Assembly: GCF_001905825.1 (NCBI RefSeq)
Contig: NZ_LIVV01000004.1
Coordinates: 124,001-188,000 of the forward strand
Source: Streptomyces sp. CB02009
GTDB lineage: Bacteria; Actinomycetota; Actinomycetes; Streptomycetales; Streptomycetaceae
Direction: 5' to 3'
Length of the DNA: 64,000 bases
In this document: positions 41,981-50,138 of the stretch, in pieces
Layout of the letters: each line of letters opens with the position of its first letter
How positions within the stretch are numbered: the first letter of the stretch is position 1
Translations under genes and position numbers: made by a program
Notes under the pieces: generated by a model
The model's database searches: none
What the model saw: the letters and a program-made list of their open reading frames with translations, nothing else
What the model was told of the DNA's origin: nothing

Positions 41981-44224
41981 ATGGCAAAGAAGCGCTCCGG
42001 CGGTGGTCTGACCGGGACCCAGCAGGCCGCCAAGTTCCTCGGTGTCAGTGTGCTCGCGGGAGCCGTGCTGGCGGGCATCGCCCTGCCCGCGGCCGGCGCA
42101 CTGGGCCTGGCCGCGAAGGGCACGGTCGAGGGATTCGACGAGATCCCCTCCAACCTGAAGACCCCGCCGCTGAGTCAGCGCACCAAGATCCTCGACTCCG
42201 AGGGCGGCCTGATCGCCACGGTGTACTCGCGGGACCGGACGGTCGTCCCGCTCGACAAGATCTCCCCGTACATGCAGAAGGCGATCGTCGCGATCGAGGA
42301 CGGCCGCTTCTACGAGCACGGGGCGATCGACCTCAAGGGCGTGCTGCGCGCGATCAACCGCAACGCGCAGTCGGGCGGGGTCTCGCAGGGCGCGTCCACC
42401 CTCACCCAGCAGTACGTGAAGAACGTCTTCGTCGAGGAGGCCGGTGACGACCCCGAGAAGGTCGCGCAGGCCACCCAGCAGACCATCGGCCGCAAGGTCC
42501 GCGAGCTGAAGTTCGCGATCCAGGTCGAGGAGGAGCTGGGCAAGAAGAAGATCCTGGAGAACTACCTCAACATCACGTTCTTCGGGCAGCAGGCGTACGG
42601 CATCGAGGCCGCCTCGCAGCGGTACTTCTCCAAGCGCGCCGCCGACCTCAGCCTCGGCGAGGCGGCGATGATGGCCGGCCTCGTCCAGTCGCCCAGCCGC
42701 TACGACCCGATCAACGACATCCAGGAAGCCACCAAGCGCCGCAACGTGGTCCTCCAGCGGATGGCCGACGTGAAGGACATCAGCCAGGCCGAGGCGGACG
42801 AGGCGAAGGCCGCTCCACTCAAGCTGAAGGTCAAGACGCCGAAGAACGGCTGCATCACCGCCGTCGACGGCGCCGGCTTCTTCTGCGACTACGTCCGCAA
42901 GACGATCCTCAACGACCCGGTGTTCGGCAAGACGGCCGAGGAGCGCACGAAGCTGTGGAACCTGGGCGGTCTCACCGTCAAGACCACGCTCGACCCGCGC
43001 GCGCAGGCCGCCGCCAACGAGGCCGCCGTCGCGAAGATCAACAAGGACGACCCGGTCGCCGCCTCGGTCGTGCAGGTCCAGCCCGGCAGCGGCAAGATCC
43101 TCTCGATGGGCCAGTCCCGCCCGTACGGCCTGGACCAGAAGCAGCACCAGACGACGCTGAACCTGGCCGTCGGCAGCAAGATGGGCGGCACGACGTACGG
43201 CTTCCAGGTCGGCTCGACCTTCAAGCCGATCACGGCCGCGGCGGCCCTGGAGAAGGGCCTGAGCCCGGCGCAGACCTTCGACACCCCCTGGAAGATCAAC
43301 ATCCCGGAGGGCGACTTCACCCGCTGCGACGGCAAGCCGGCCGGCTACCAGAACTGGGAGATCGGCAACGAGCTCAAGTCGGAGGAGGGCTCCTTCGACA
43401 TGACCGGCGCCCTGGGCAAGTCCATCAACACGTACTTCGCCAAGCTGGAGCAGATGGCCGGCCTCTGCGAGACGATCACGATGGCCAAGAACGTCGGGTA
43501 CGAGCGCGAGCTCGGCAAGAAGGTCAAGGAACTCCCCTCGATCACCCTCGGCGCGCAGGAGAGCACCCCGCTCGACATGGCGACCGTCTACGCGACCTTC
43601 GCCAACCGCGGCATGCACTGCACCCCGATCGCCATCGAGTCCGTCAAGGCCGCCAACGGCGACAAGCTCAACGTGCCGGACACCAAGTGCACCCGCGCGA
43701 TGAGCGAGCGCACCGCCGACATGATCAACCAGATGCTGAAGGGCGTCGTCGAGGACGGCACGGGCACCAAGGCCGGCCTCAGCGACCGCGACAACGCGGG
43801 CAAGACCGGTACGACCAACGACCGCAAGGACGCCTGGTTCGTCGGCTACACCCCGAACCTCTCCACCGCGGTCTGGGTCGGCGACGACGTCGGCGAGAAG
43901 CAGTCGATGTACGACATCACCATCGGCGGCGTGACCTACGACAAGGTCTGCGGCGGCTGCCTCCCCGGCCCCATCTGGAAGATCGCGATGACCGGGGCGC
44001 TCAACGCCTCCGAGACTCCGGGCTTCGCCCCCATCGCCGTACCGCGGGCCGAGAAGCCCAAGGACCCGAAGGAAGGCGACGAGGGCCCGAACAAGCCGAA
44101 CAAGCCCCGTAAGCCGCGCGACGGCAAGCCGGGCGACACCAAGCCCCCGGCCAACACGTTCCCGCCGATCACCCTGCCGGACGGCGTCATCGGCGGCGGC
44201 AACGGCCGCGGCGGAAACCGCTGA
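41981..44224 (+). CDS. class A penicillin-binding protein (PonA2-like)
   Basis: A 747-residue bifunctional peptidoglycan synthase. Short cytoplasmic tail (AKKRSGGG), one membrane helix (about 17-45), GT51 transglycosylase with catalytic Glu106 in AIEDGRFYEHGAID and QGASTLTQQYVKN, then the transpeptidase: nucleophile Ser412 in STFKP, SIN (481-483) and KTG at 608. It ends in a Pro/Lys/Gly-rich disordered tail (KPNKPRKPRDGKPG) but lacks the PASTA domain found in mycobacterial PonA2. ATG 41981 stands six bases after a TAGGCT box, so the mRNA is probably leaderless. A perfect terminator follows. Confidence 0.96.
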   Translation: MAKKRSGGGLTGTQQAAKFLGVSVLAGAVLAGIALPAAGALGLAAKGTVEGFDEIPSNLKTPPLSQRTKILDSEGGLIATVYSRDRTVVPLDKISPYMQKAIVAIEDGRFYEHGAIDLKGVLRAINRNAQSGGVSQGASTLTQQYVKNVFVEEAGDDPEKVAQATQQTIGRKVRELKFAIQVEEELGKKKILENYLNITFFGQQAYGIEAASQRYFSKRAADLSLGEAAMMAGLVQSPSRYDPINDIQEATKRRNVVLQRMADVKDISQAEADEAKAAPLKLKVKTPKNGCITAVDGAGFFCDYVRKTILNDPVFGKTAEERTKLWNLGGLTVKTTLDPRAQAAANEAAVAKINKDDPVAASVVQVQPGSGKILSMGQSRPYGLDQKQHQTTLNLAVGSKMGGTTYGFQVGSTFKPITAAAALEKGLSPAQTFDTPWKINIPEGDFTRCDGKPAGYQNWEIGNELKSEEGSFDMTGALGKSINTYFAKLEQMAGLCETITMAKNVGYERELGKKVKELPSITLGAQESTPLDMATVYATFANRGMHCTPIAIESVKAANGDKLNVPDTKCTRAMSERTADMINQMLKGVVEDGTGTKAGLSDRDNAGKTGTTNDRKDAWFVGYTPNLSTAVWVGDDVGEKQSMYDITIGGVTYDKVCGGCLPGPIWKIAMTGALNASETPGFAPIAVPRAEKPKDPKEGDEGPNKPNKPRKPRDGKPGDTKPPANTFPPITLPDGVIGGGNGRGGNR

Positions 44225-44238
44225 CGCACCCGGACACG

Positions 44239-44276
44239 GAAGAGGGCGCCCCCACCTCGGTGGGGGCGCCCTCTTC
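44239..44276. terminator. terminator after the PBP gene
   Basis: 16-bp perfect stem GAAGAGGGCGCCCCCA / TGGGGGCGCCCTCTTC (44239-44254 with 44261-44276), loop CCTCGG, followed by GCTT, 15 bases after the stop. It can also serve the convergent yqeY-like gene. Confidence 0.92.
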
Positions 44277-44358
44277 GCTTCGGTCCGCTGCCGCGCAGCG
44301 CGGGGCTCGGCCGGCTGCCGCGCCCGGAGGTCGTCGGCCCGCTGCCGCGCCCGGAGGC

Positions 44359-44823
44359 TCAGCCCGCGAGGAGCTTCTTCACGGAGGCGGCGACCCGGCC
44401 GCCGTCGGCCTGCCCGGCCACCTTCGGGTTCACGATCTTCATGACGGCGCCCATGGCACGCGGGCCCTCGGCGCCCGCCGCCTTCGCCTCCGCGACGGCC
44501 GCGGCGACGATCCCGTCGAGCTCCTCGTCGTCGAGCTGCTTCGGCAGGTACGCGTCGAGGAGGATCCCCTCCGCCTTCTCCCGCTCGGCCGACTCCAGAC
44601 GGCCGCCCTGGGCGAAGGCGTCCGCGGCCTCGCGGCGCTTCTTCGCCTCCTTGGCGATCACCTTCTGCACCTCGTCGTCGGAGAGTTCGCGCTTGGTCTT
44701 GCCCGCGACCTCCTCCTTGGTGATCGCGGTGATGGTCAGCCGCAGGGTCGAGGAGCGCAGTTCGTCGCGCTCCCGGATCGCGGCGTTGAGGTCGGCCTGG
44801 AGCTTCGCCTTCAGCGTGGTCAT
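44359..44823 (-). CDS. GatB/YqeY domain protein
   Basis: A 154-residue YqeY-like protein: MTTLKAKLQADLNAAIRERD start, IAKEAKKRREAADAF in the middle and a C-terminal GatB tail domain (MGAVMKIVNPKVAGQADGGR). In GatB the related domain contacts tRNA; free-standing YqeY may influence tRNA-dependent amidation. The precise role is unknown. ATG 44823 is used; the longer frame from 44907 overlaps the divergent promoter. Direct repeats of CTGCCGCGCCCGGAGG lie just downstream at 44310-44358. Confidence 0.9.
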   Translation of the reverse strand: MTTLKAKLQADLNAAIRERDELRSSTLRLTITAITKEEVAGKTKRELSDDEVQKVIAKEAKKRREAADAFAQGGRLESAEREKAEGILLDAYLPKQLDDEELDGIVAAAVAEAKAAGAEGPRAMGAVMKIVNPKVAGQADGGRVAASVKKLLAG

Positions 44824-44897
44824 GGGGTCAAGTGTGGCAGGTGCGGCGCCCCGCCCGCCCGCGCATTTACGCCCGGAGGGTCTGCGACGATGGGGGG

Positions 44898-45836
44898 ATG
44901 CGCGCACGGTACGGCATCCCCCTGAAGATCACGGCAGGCCTCACGGCCACGGCGGCCGCGGGAATCGTCTACGCGGCGGGCTTCGAGGCCCGCTCGTTCC
45001 GGCTCCGCCGCGTGACGGTCCCGGTGCTCCCGCCCGGCATGGCCGATCTGCGGGTCCTCCAGGTCTCCGACATCCACATGGTCAGCGGCCAGCGCAAGAA
45101 GCGCGCCTGGCTCCAGTCCCTCGCCGGGCTCCGCCCGGACTTCGTCGTCAACACCGGCGACAACCTCTCCGACCCGGAAGCGGTACCGGAGGTCCTCGAC
45201 GCGCTCGGCCCGCTGATGGAGTTCCCGGGCGTGTACGTCTTCGGCTCCAACGACTACTACGGGCCCCGGCTCCGCAACCCCGGCCGCTACCTCCTGGAGC
45301 GGGCGCAGGGCCGGCACGGCCTCAACGGCAACAAGCCGGTGGTCGGCGCCGTCCACAACCCGTGGGAGGACATCAAGGACGGCTTCGACGCGGCCGGCTG
45401 GGTGGACCTCACCAACACCCGCGGCCGGCTCAAGCTCCCGCAGGCGGACCTCGCGTTCACCGGCGTCGACGACCCCCACATCAAGCGCGACCGGTACGAG
45501 CGGGTGGCCGGCGGCCCCGACGCGACGGCCGACTTCTCGGTGGGCGTGGTCCACGCCCCGTACCTGCGCGCGCTCGACGCCTTCACGGGCGACGGGTACG
45601 AGCTGCTCCTCGCCGGGCACACCCACGGCGGACAGCTGTGCATCCCCTTCTACGGGGCGCTCGTCACCAACTGCGACCTGGACACCGACCGGGTGAAGGG
45701 CCTCTCCACCCACACGGTGGGCGACCGCACGTCCTACCTCCACGTCTCGGCGGGCTGCGGCACCAGCCGCTACACCCCGGTCCGCTTCGCCTGCCCGCCC
45801 GAGGTCACCCTCCTCACGCTGACCGCCCGCGCCTGA
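44898..45836 (+). CDS. membrane-anchored metallophosphoesterase
   Basis: A 312-residue calcineurin-like phosphoesterase. An N-terminal hydrophobic anchor (ITAGLTATAAAGIVYAAG) precedes VSDIHMVSG (Asp-x-His), NTGDNLSD, GSNDYYG in place of GNHE, and GHTHGGQL. The YkuE-like family acts on phosphodiesters or UDP-diacylglucosamine analogues; the substrate here is unknown. The family variant GSND keeps Asn and Asp for metal binding. ATG 44898 with GGGGGG directly upstream. It corresponds to Rv3683, next to ponA2 in mycobacteria. Confidence 0.93.
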   Translation: MRARYGIPLKITAGLTATAAAGIVYAAGFEARSFRLRRVTVPVLPPGMADLRVLQVSDIHMVSGQRKKRAWLQSLAGLRPDFVVNTGDNLSDPEAVPEVLDALGPLMEFPGVYVFGSNDYYGPRLRNPGRYLLERAQGRHGLNGNKPVVGAVHNPWEDIKDGFDAAGWVDLTNTRGRLKLPQADLAFTGVDDPHIKRDRYERVAGGPDATADFSVGVVHAPYLRALDAFTGDGYELLLAGHTHGGQLCIPFYGALVTNCDLDTDRVKGLSTHTVGDRTSYLHVSAGCGTSRYTPVRFACPPEVTLLTLTARA

Positions 45837-45924
45837 CGCCCGGCGGCGGGGGCGTGGCCGGACCGCATCCGACCTGCGCCGCGACCGCCGGGAAACCGGA
45901 TTTCGCCTCAGCGCGCGCGTGGGC

Positions 45925-45930
45925 TAAAGT
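45925..45930 (+). promoter_or_regulatory. -10 box for the tRNA-Pro transcript
   Basis: TAAAGT lies 40 bp before the tRNA. A 9-bp inverted repeat CGATGTCGC / GCGACATCG (45934-45942 with 45964-45972) spans the probable leader and touches the tRNA 5' end, perhaps a processing signal. Confidence 0.45.
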
Positions 45931-45970
45931 AATCGATGTCGCCGCGACGTGAACAACAGAGCAGCGACAT

Positions 45971-46044
45971 CGGGGTGTAGCGCAGCTTGGCAGCGCGCTT
46001 CGTTCGGGACGAAGAGGTCGTGGGTTCAAATCCCGCCACCCCGA
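45971..46044 (+). tRNA. tRNA-Pro(CGG)
   Basis: Cloverleaf: acceptor CGGGGTG pairs with CACCCCG; D arm GCGC...GCGC; anticodon stem CTTCG / CGAAG around loop TTCGGGA, giving anticodon CGG (reads CCG, Pro); T arm with GGTTCAAATCC. The 3' CCA is not encoded. It is the only tRNA found in the window. Confidence 0.96.
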
Positions 46045-46060
46045 CAGCCGTAAGACCAGT

Positions 46061-46098
46061 TCAGGGGCCTGATCCGAGACATCGGATCAGGCCCCTGA
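46061..46098 (+). terminator. terminator after tRNA-Pro
   Basis: 17-bp perfect stem TCAGGGGCCTGATCCGA / TCGGATCAGGCCCCTGA (46061-46077 with 46082-46098), loop GACA, 16 bases beyond the tRNA. Confidence 0.88.
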
Positions 46099-46206
46099 GT
46101 GGTTTCCGGGGTCATGGCGCCACCCGGGGATCCGGGGTCCACCGGATCCACCAGAGGTGGGCGCGTCGGTGGGCCGCCGCCCGTGGGGCGGGCGGCGGCC
46201 TGTGGG

Positions 46207-47124
46207 TCAGATGACCGGCGGGCGGCCCAGGCGGGTCATGTGGCGGACCGTGGACCAGCGCATCGGGTGGCGGGGGCCGCACGAGCGGCGGACGCCCTCC
46301 GCGAAGCCGGCGAACCAGGACGCGAGGCCCGGCAGCGAGCGGGTGCGGGCCAGCGTGAGGAGGGTCCAGACGCCCAGGTAGACGGGGACCAGCAGGGCCG
46401 GCAGGTTGCGCTTGGCGAGCCAGACGCGGTTGCGGGCCGTCATCCGGTAGTAGACGGCGTGCCGCGCCGGGCTGGTCTTCGGGTGCTGGAGGAGCAGTTT
46501 CGGCTCGTAGACGACCTTCCAGCCCGCGTCGAGGGCGCGCCAGGCCATGTCGGTCTCCTCGTGGGTGAAGAAGAAGTCCTCCGGCCAGCCGCCGATCTCG
46601 TCGAGCATCGCCATCGACAGGCCGTGGCCGCCGCCCAGGAAGGTCGTGACCTCGCCGCCGCGCATCGGGTCCTTCGCTCCGAGGCGCGGGACGTGGCGGC
46701 GCTGCGTCTCGCCCGTCTCGTCGGCGATGCGGAACGACACGACGCCCAGGGCGTCGTCCCCCTCGTACAGGTCGGCCAGCCGGCGGAAGACGTCCGTGTC
46801 GACGAGCAGGCCGTCGTCGTCGAGGTCCACCAGCACGTCGACGTCGCCGAACGCGCGCAGTGTCTCGATCGCGACGTTGCGGCCGCCGGACACCCCCCGG
46901 TTCTCGGGAAGTTCGACCCCGGTCACGCCCTCGGGAAGCTCCGGCAGGGTCCCGGTGCCGTTGCCGACGACCACGATCCGGGTGGCGGCCTCGTCCTGCG
47001 CCGCCACGGCGTCGAGCAGGGCCCGCAGCTCGTCGGGGCGCGTGCCCATCGTCAGTACCGCCACACCCACACGCGGTCGCGCCACGGCTCTCTCCGTTCC
47101 ACGGTCACCGGCGTCCGCCGGCAC
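46207..47124 (-). CDS. family 2 glycosyltransferase
   Basis: A 305-residue GT-A enzyme: VGVAVLTMGTRPDEL start, VVVGNGTG, PENRGVSGGRNVAIE (nucleotide-sugar loop), the DxD-type metal site VDLDDD, then GGWPEDFFFTHEETDMAWR, the acceptor/catalytic ED block of rhamnosyl- or galactofuranosyl-type enzymes. A weak hydrophobic segment near residue 240 (ALLVPVYLGVWTLL) may associate it with the membrane. Donor and acceptor are unknown. It stands alone. ATG 47124. Confidence 0.9.
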   Translation of the reverse strand: MPADAGDRGTERAVARPRVGVAVLTMGTRPDELRALLDAVAAQDEAATRIVVVGNGTGTLPELPEGVTGVELPENRGVSGGRNVAIETLRAFGDVDVLVDLDDDGLLVDTDVFRRLADLYEGDDALGVVSFRIADETGETQRRHVPRLGAKDPMRGGEVTTFLGGGHGLSMAMLDEIGGWPEDFFFTHEETDMAWRALDAGWKVVYEPKLLLQHPKTSPARHAVYYRMTARNRVWLAKRNLPALLVPVYLGVWTLLTLARTRSLPGLASWFAGFAEGVRRSCGPRHPMRWSTVRHMTRLGRPPVI

Positions 47125-47363
47125 TCATTTCCGGACTCACTCCGGTCCGCGATGCTAACCGGCCGACGCCACCCTCCGTTCACCCGAGCCTCGGTTGTCG
47201 TCCATCACCCCGCCCGTATCACCGGGGCGGGCGTGCCGGACGTGGGCTTCTTCACTCGGGTCGGCGGACGCCCCGGGGGGAGCGCGGCGAACGGCGCCGC
47301 CCGGCGGCTCTACGCTGGTTCCCTTCCGTCAAGTTGATCGATCGTCGAAGGGGTGGTCTCCAG

Positions 47364-48575
47364 GTGCTGGTCGCGGACCGATATCGGCTTCATGTGTGTA
47401 TCGGCCGGGGCGGCATGGGCGAGGTGTGGCAGGCCACCGACGAGGTGCTCGGCCGGGACGTCGCCGTGAAGCTGATGCTGGCGCACGGGACCGACCCCTC
47501 CGCCGCCGACCGGTTCCGGCTGGAGGCGCAGACCGCCGCCCGGCTGAGCCACCCGCACGTGGTGGGCGTCTTCGACTTCGGCACCTGGGACGGAAAGCTG
47601 TTCCTCGTCATGGAGTTGGTGGAGGGCGACAGCCTCGCCGACAGCCCGTCCGATCCGCTGCTGCTGCCCGCCGAGCGGGTCGCCGTGGTCGCCGCGCACG
47701 CCGCCGCCGGACTCGCCGCCGCGCACCGGCAGGGTGTCGTGCACCGGGACATCAAGCCGGGCAACCTCCTGGTCGACGCCGACGGGACGGTGAAGCTCGC
47801 CGACTTCGGCATCGCCCGCTTCGTCGACGACCCCTCGGCGGCGCTCACCACGACGGGCCAGATCGTCGGCACGGGGCTCTACCTCGCCCCCGAGCGGGCA
47901 CTCGGGCAGCCCGCCTCGCCCGCCTCCGACGTGTACTCGCTCGGCTGCGTGCTCTACCAACTCCTGACCGGTCGGCCGCCGTTCCGCGCGGACACCGCGA
48001 CGGCCCTGCTGTACCAGCACATCGACACCGCCCCGGTGCCGCCCGGCCGGCTGGGGGTGGCGCTGCCGCCCGAGTTCGAGACGTATCTGCTGACCCTGCT
48101 GGCCAAGCAGCCGGAGCAGCGGCCGCCGGCGCAGGCCATCGCGGACTGGTTCTCCTCCGGCGCCTGGCGCGCCTACGCCGCACCCGCCCCGGCGCGGCAC
48201 ACCCCGCACCACACCCCCGGCCGCCCGTCGGGCGCCGCCACCCGCTCCGCCCCGATGCCGGGGACCGGCCAGCTGCCGGGATCGGGCCAGATGCCGGGAT
48301 CGGGTCGCATACCCGGGGCCGGCCCGATGTCCGGCTCCGGGCCCCTGCCCGTACCGGCGCCGATGCCCGGGCAGGGCGCCCGAAGAGCCGCGCCCGCGCC
48401 GGCCCGCAGACCCTCCTCCGCCGGGGCGCCCGCCTCCCGGCGGCGTGAGCGGCCCGGCAGCAGCACCAGCGGGCTCGCGGAGCTCTCCCGGCGCCGCCCG
48501 CGCAAGACGGCCGCCGTCGCCGGTGTCATCGCCTTCGTGGTCTTCATGATCATCGGGATGGCCTGGCTCTCCTGA
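47364..48575 (+). CDS. Ser/Thr protein kinase with C-terminal membrane helix
   Basis: A 403-residue Hanks-type kinase. Gly-rich loop IGRGGMGEVW, Lys36 in VAVKLM, HRDIKPGN (127-134), DFGIA (147-151) and GTGLYLAPE complete a functional catalytic domain (residues 1-265). A disordered juxtamembrane region has repeats of PGSGxxPG (GQLPGSGQMPGSGRIPG). The protein ends with a membrane helix (TAAVAGVIAFVVFMIIGMAW) and essentially no extracellular sensor. GTG 47364 is chosen with GAAGGGG upstream; TTG 47334 is an alternative. Targets are unknown. Confidence 0.9.
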   Translation: MLVADRYRLHVCIGRGGMGEVWQATDEVLGRDVAVKLMLAHGTDPSAADRFRLEAQTAARLSHPHVVGVFDFGTWDGKLFLVMELVEGDSLADSPSDPLLLPAERVAVVAAHAAAGLAAAHRQGVVHRDIKPGNLLVDADGTVKLADFGIARFVDDPSAALTTTGQIVGTGLYLAPERALGQPASPASDVYSLGCVLYQLLTGRPPFRADTATALLYQHIDTAPVPPGRLGVALPPEFETYLLTLLAKQPEQRPPAQAIADWFSSGAWRAYAAPAPARHTPHHTPGRPSGAATRSAPMPGTGQLPGSGQMPGSGRIPGAGPMSGSGPLPVPAPMPGQGARRAAPAPARRPSSAGAPASRRRERPGSSTSGLAELSRRRPRKTAAVAGVIAFVVFMIIGMAWLS

Positions 48576-48641
48576 CCCCCGGCTCCCGGCCCCGGCTCCT
48601 TGCCCCGGCCCCGTACGGCCACCAGTACCGCCCCGGGCGGC

Positions 48642-48923
48642 TCAGTACGGCCTCGGTGCCATCGTCCGGGGCTCCCCGTCCGCCGTCGCGAGGAGCCGGC
48701 AGCTCGGCTCGTCCGGCCCCGTGGAGGCCAGCACGGTCACCGTCACCGGCGGATCGGTCGGCAGCTCGACCGGGACCGGGACCGGCTGGTCGCCCTTGAT
48801 CGCGGCATGGCCGGTCTCCTTGCCGTCGACGAGTACCTCGACGACGGACCGGTGCCCGGTCTGCACGGTCGCGGAGACCGAGTGCCCGAGGTGGTCGATG
48901 TGGAAGTGGTGCCGTCGGCTCAT
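48642..48923 (-). CDS. small conserved-type protein, unknown function
   Basis: A 93-residue soluble protein: His-rich start (MSRRHHFHIDHLGHSV), a likely beta-rich middle (VEVLVDGKETGHA, VTVTVLAS) and one Cys near the end. No membrane segment or known motif. It is convergent with the kinase gene. ATG 48923 has GAGGT upstream in the operon sense. It may be a beta-sandwich or ligand-binding protein, but this is only from the strand pattern. Confidence 0.6.
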   Translation of the reverse strand: MSRRHHFHIDHLGHSVSATVQTGHRSVVEVLVDGKETGHAAIKGDQPVPVPVELPTDPPVTVTVLASTGPDEPSCRLLATADGEPRTMAPRPY

Positions 48924-49096
48924 GGGGTGACCTCCGTACCTCCAGAGTAGGTACGGACCCCCGATCCCGCCGCTCCCGCGGCGCCCGGGAGGGGCTACGG
49001 CCGGAATGCGGCCCCGCCGCCCCGGTGGTCAGATGGACCGGTACGCCGATCAGCGCCCCCGCGGAACGGAGCCCCCCGCATGTCCGAGCGCCGGCC

Positions 49097-50113
49097 TCAG
49101 CGGCTCGCCCAGACGAGTGCGCCGAGCAGGATCAGGGTCCCCAGCGTCCCGAGGTTGACCACCTTGTACTGGAGGAAGACCGCGGCGAACTCGCGCATGG
49201 TCGCCGACGGCCAGAAGTAGGCGGCGGTCGGCGAGCCCACCACCTGCCCGTCCACACCCGCGCGGCGGGCCAGGATGGCGGCCCTGAAGGCGTGGAAGTT
49301 GTTGGTGACGATCACGCACGAGGAGCCCGGCCGGTCCCGCTCCATCAGCTCCCTGCTGAAGAGCATGTTCTCCTCGGTGGTGCGCGAGCGGTCCTCGCGC
49401 ACCAGCGCGTCCTCCGGGAAGCCCCGCTCGACGAGGTAGTCGGCCATCGCGTGGGACTCGGGCAGCTCCTCGTCGGGCCCCTGGCCTCCCGAGACGATGA
49501 GGACGGGAGCGCTGTCGCGCCCCTCGTACGCCGCCAGCCTCGCGTGCACCTCGCGCCCCCGGTCCAGGCGGCTCGCGAGGAGCGGGGGCACCTTGCTGCC
49601 GCCGATCAGGCCGGAGCCGAGCACGACGACGTAGTCGGCGGAGCGGCGGAGCCGCATGCGGCCGTACAGGAAGGCGTAGCCCACGAAGCAGACGAAGAGG
49701 AAGGAGACGTACCCGAGGACGAGGAGGAGGGTGACGACGACTATCCGCAGGGCCCACGATTCGGTGGCGGCGGCCGTCACCGCCAGGACCATCACGCCGA
49801 ACATGCCGAGGCCGGCGAGGAGCGACAGCAGGTTGGACGGGCTCCGGCCCTCCTTGCGGACCATCTTCACGCCGTTCGCGGTGAGCAGTCCCGCGAGGAC
49901 GACCGGACCGATGCCCAGCACCAGCAGCCCGCCGACCATCACCGTCTCGGCGACACCGGCCGGGGCGTCCTCGACCCCGGCGAGCAGACCGATCCCGAAG
50001 AAGGTGACGGCGAGGCCGAGGAGCACGGCGTTGCCGAAACGGCGCCGGTCCCGCCGTACACCGAGCGCGAACAACAGCAGGAAGACCGCGGCGACGGCGA
50101 AGGCGTACGACAT
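49097..50113 (-). CDS. YdcF/SanA-like DUF218 membrane protein
   Basis: A 338-residue protein: two pairs of membrane helices (about 2-45 and 60-160), then a soluble DUF218 domain with VVVLGSGLIGG, VSGGQGPDE, EDRSRTTEENMLFS and VTNNFHAFRA, ending in a last hydrophobic helix (LGTLGTLILLGALVW). The motif set is that of YdcF/ElyC/SanA, implicated in envelope biogenesis and vancomycin tolerance. Which lipid-linked substrate it binds is unknown. ATG 50113; the stop of the preceding regulator gene lies 25 bp upstream. Confidence 0.92.
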   Translation of the reverse strand: MSYAFAVAAVFLLLFALGVRRDRRRFGNAVLLGLAVTFFGIGLLAGVEDAPAGVAETVMVGGLLVLGIGPVVLAGLLTANGVKMVRKEGRSPSNLLSLLAGLGMFGVMVLAVTAAATESWALRIVVVTLLLVLGYVSFLFVCFVGYAFLYGRMRLRRSADYVVVLGSGLIGGSKVPPLLASRLDRGREVHARLAAYEGRDSAPVLIVSGGQGPDEELPESHAMADYLVERGFPEDALVREDRSRTTEENMLFSRELMERDRPGSSCVIVTNNFHAFRAAILARRAGVDGQVVGSPTAAYFWPSATMREFAAVFLQYKVVNLGTLGTLILLGALVWASR

Positions 50114-50138
50114 GACGGCATCGTAGGCGGGCCCCGGC